From an uncultured Collinsella sp. (GTDB taxonomy: Bacteria > Actinomycetota > Coriobacteriia > Coriobacteriales > Coriobacteriaceae), in the NCBI GenBank assembly GCA_900551625.1, contig URWZ01000130.1:1-5225 (forward strand): a stretch of DNA of 5,225 bases, given 5' to 3'. The notes under the pieces are model-generated. The model was given only the letters and a program-made list of their open reading frames with translations, was not told the DNA's origin and made no database searches. This document shows, piece by piece, positions 5,216 through 5,225 of this stretch; position 1 is the first letter of the stretch; every line of letters begins with the position of its first letter. The position numbers and the translations under genes are program-made.

Positions 5216-5225
5216 CTGTCTCTTA
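5216..5225. other. Probable sequencing-adapter remnant (Nextera/Tn5 mosaic end)
   Basis: The last ten bases, CTGTCTCTTA, are identical to the start of the Nextera mosaic-end read-through sequence CTGTCTCTTATACACATCT. They lie exactly at the window end and introduce a stop codon into an otherwise well-conserved transporter frame. This points to untrimmed adapter and not to genomic sequence. Confidence 0.8.

Overview
The window looks like a small contig from a high-GC gut Actinomycetota of the Coriobacteriia, most likely Collinsella or a close relative. This is inferred from GC-rich coding sequence, the protein style and the intergenic repeat style; no rRNA or other phylogenetic marker is present. 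The right end carries ten bases that match a Nextera/Tn5 mosaic-end adapter, so base 5225 is probably a true contig end. The left end stops at the base of a long hairpin, which may be where the assembly broke.

Layout: (1) Positions 1-53 hold a long imperfect inverted repeat, probably the terminator hairpin of the leftward operon. (2) Positions 72-2046 on the minus strand hold a two-gene operon, ribokinase followed by nucleoside hydrolase, with a 4-nt gap. Together they would cleave ribonucleosides to base plus ribose and phosphorylate the ribose to ribose 5-phosphate. (3) Positions 2047-2233 are a divergent promoter region. (4) Positions 2234-4450 on the plus strand encode a 738-residue OatA-like membrane O-acyltransferase fused to an extracytoplasmic SGNH domain, probably a cell-envelope (peptidoglycan or glycan) O-acetyltransferase. 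A calcium-loop-like motif lies in its linker. (5) Positions 4451-4994 form a 544-bp gene-poor region with four structures: a GC-rich 12-bp hairpin, a REP-like module with direct repeats around a palindrome, an AT-rich island bounded by 31-32 nt inverted repeats, and a rho-independent terminator for the next gene. (6) From 4995 to the right edge, on the minus strand, is the C-terminus of an NRAMP-family metal transporter cut by the contig end.

The genes themselves are ordinary housekeeping and envelope functions. The unexplained part is the 4.45-5.0 kb intergenic region, above all the inverted-repeat-bounded AT-rich island. Its arms share a 16-nt and an 11-nt exact block and both point inward into opposing small ORFs that begin MSTV. 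It may be a small non-autonomous mobile or repeat element, an invertible segment or a structured RNA locus; the sequence alone does not decide.
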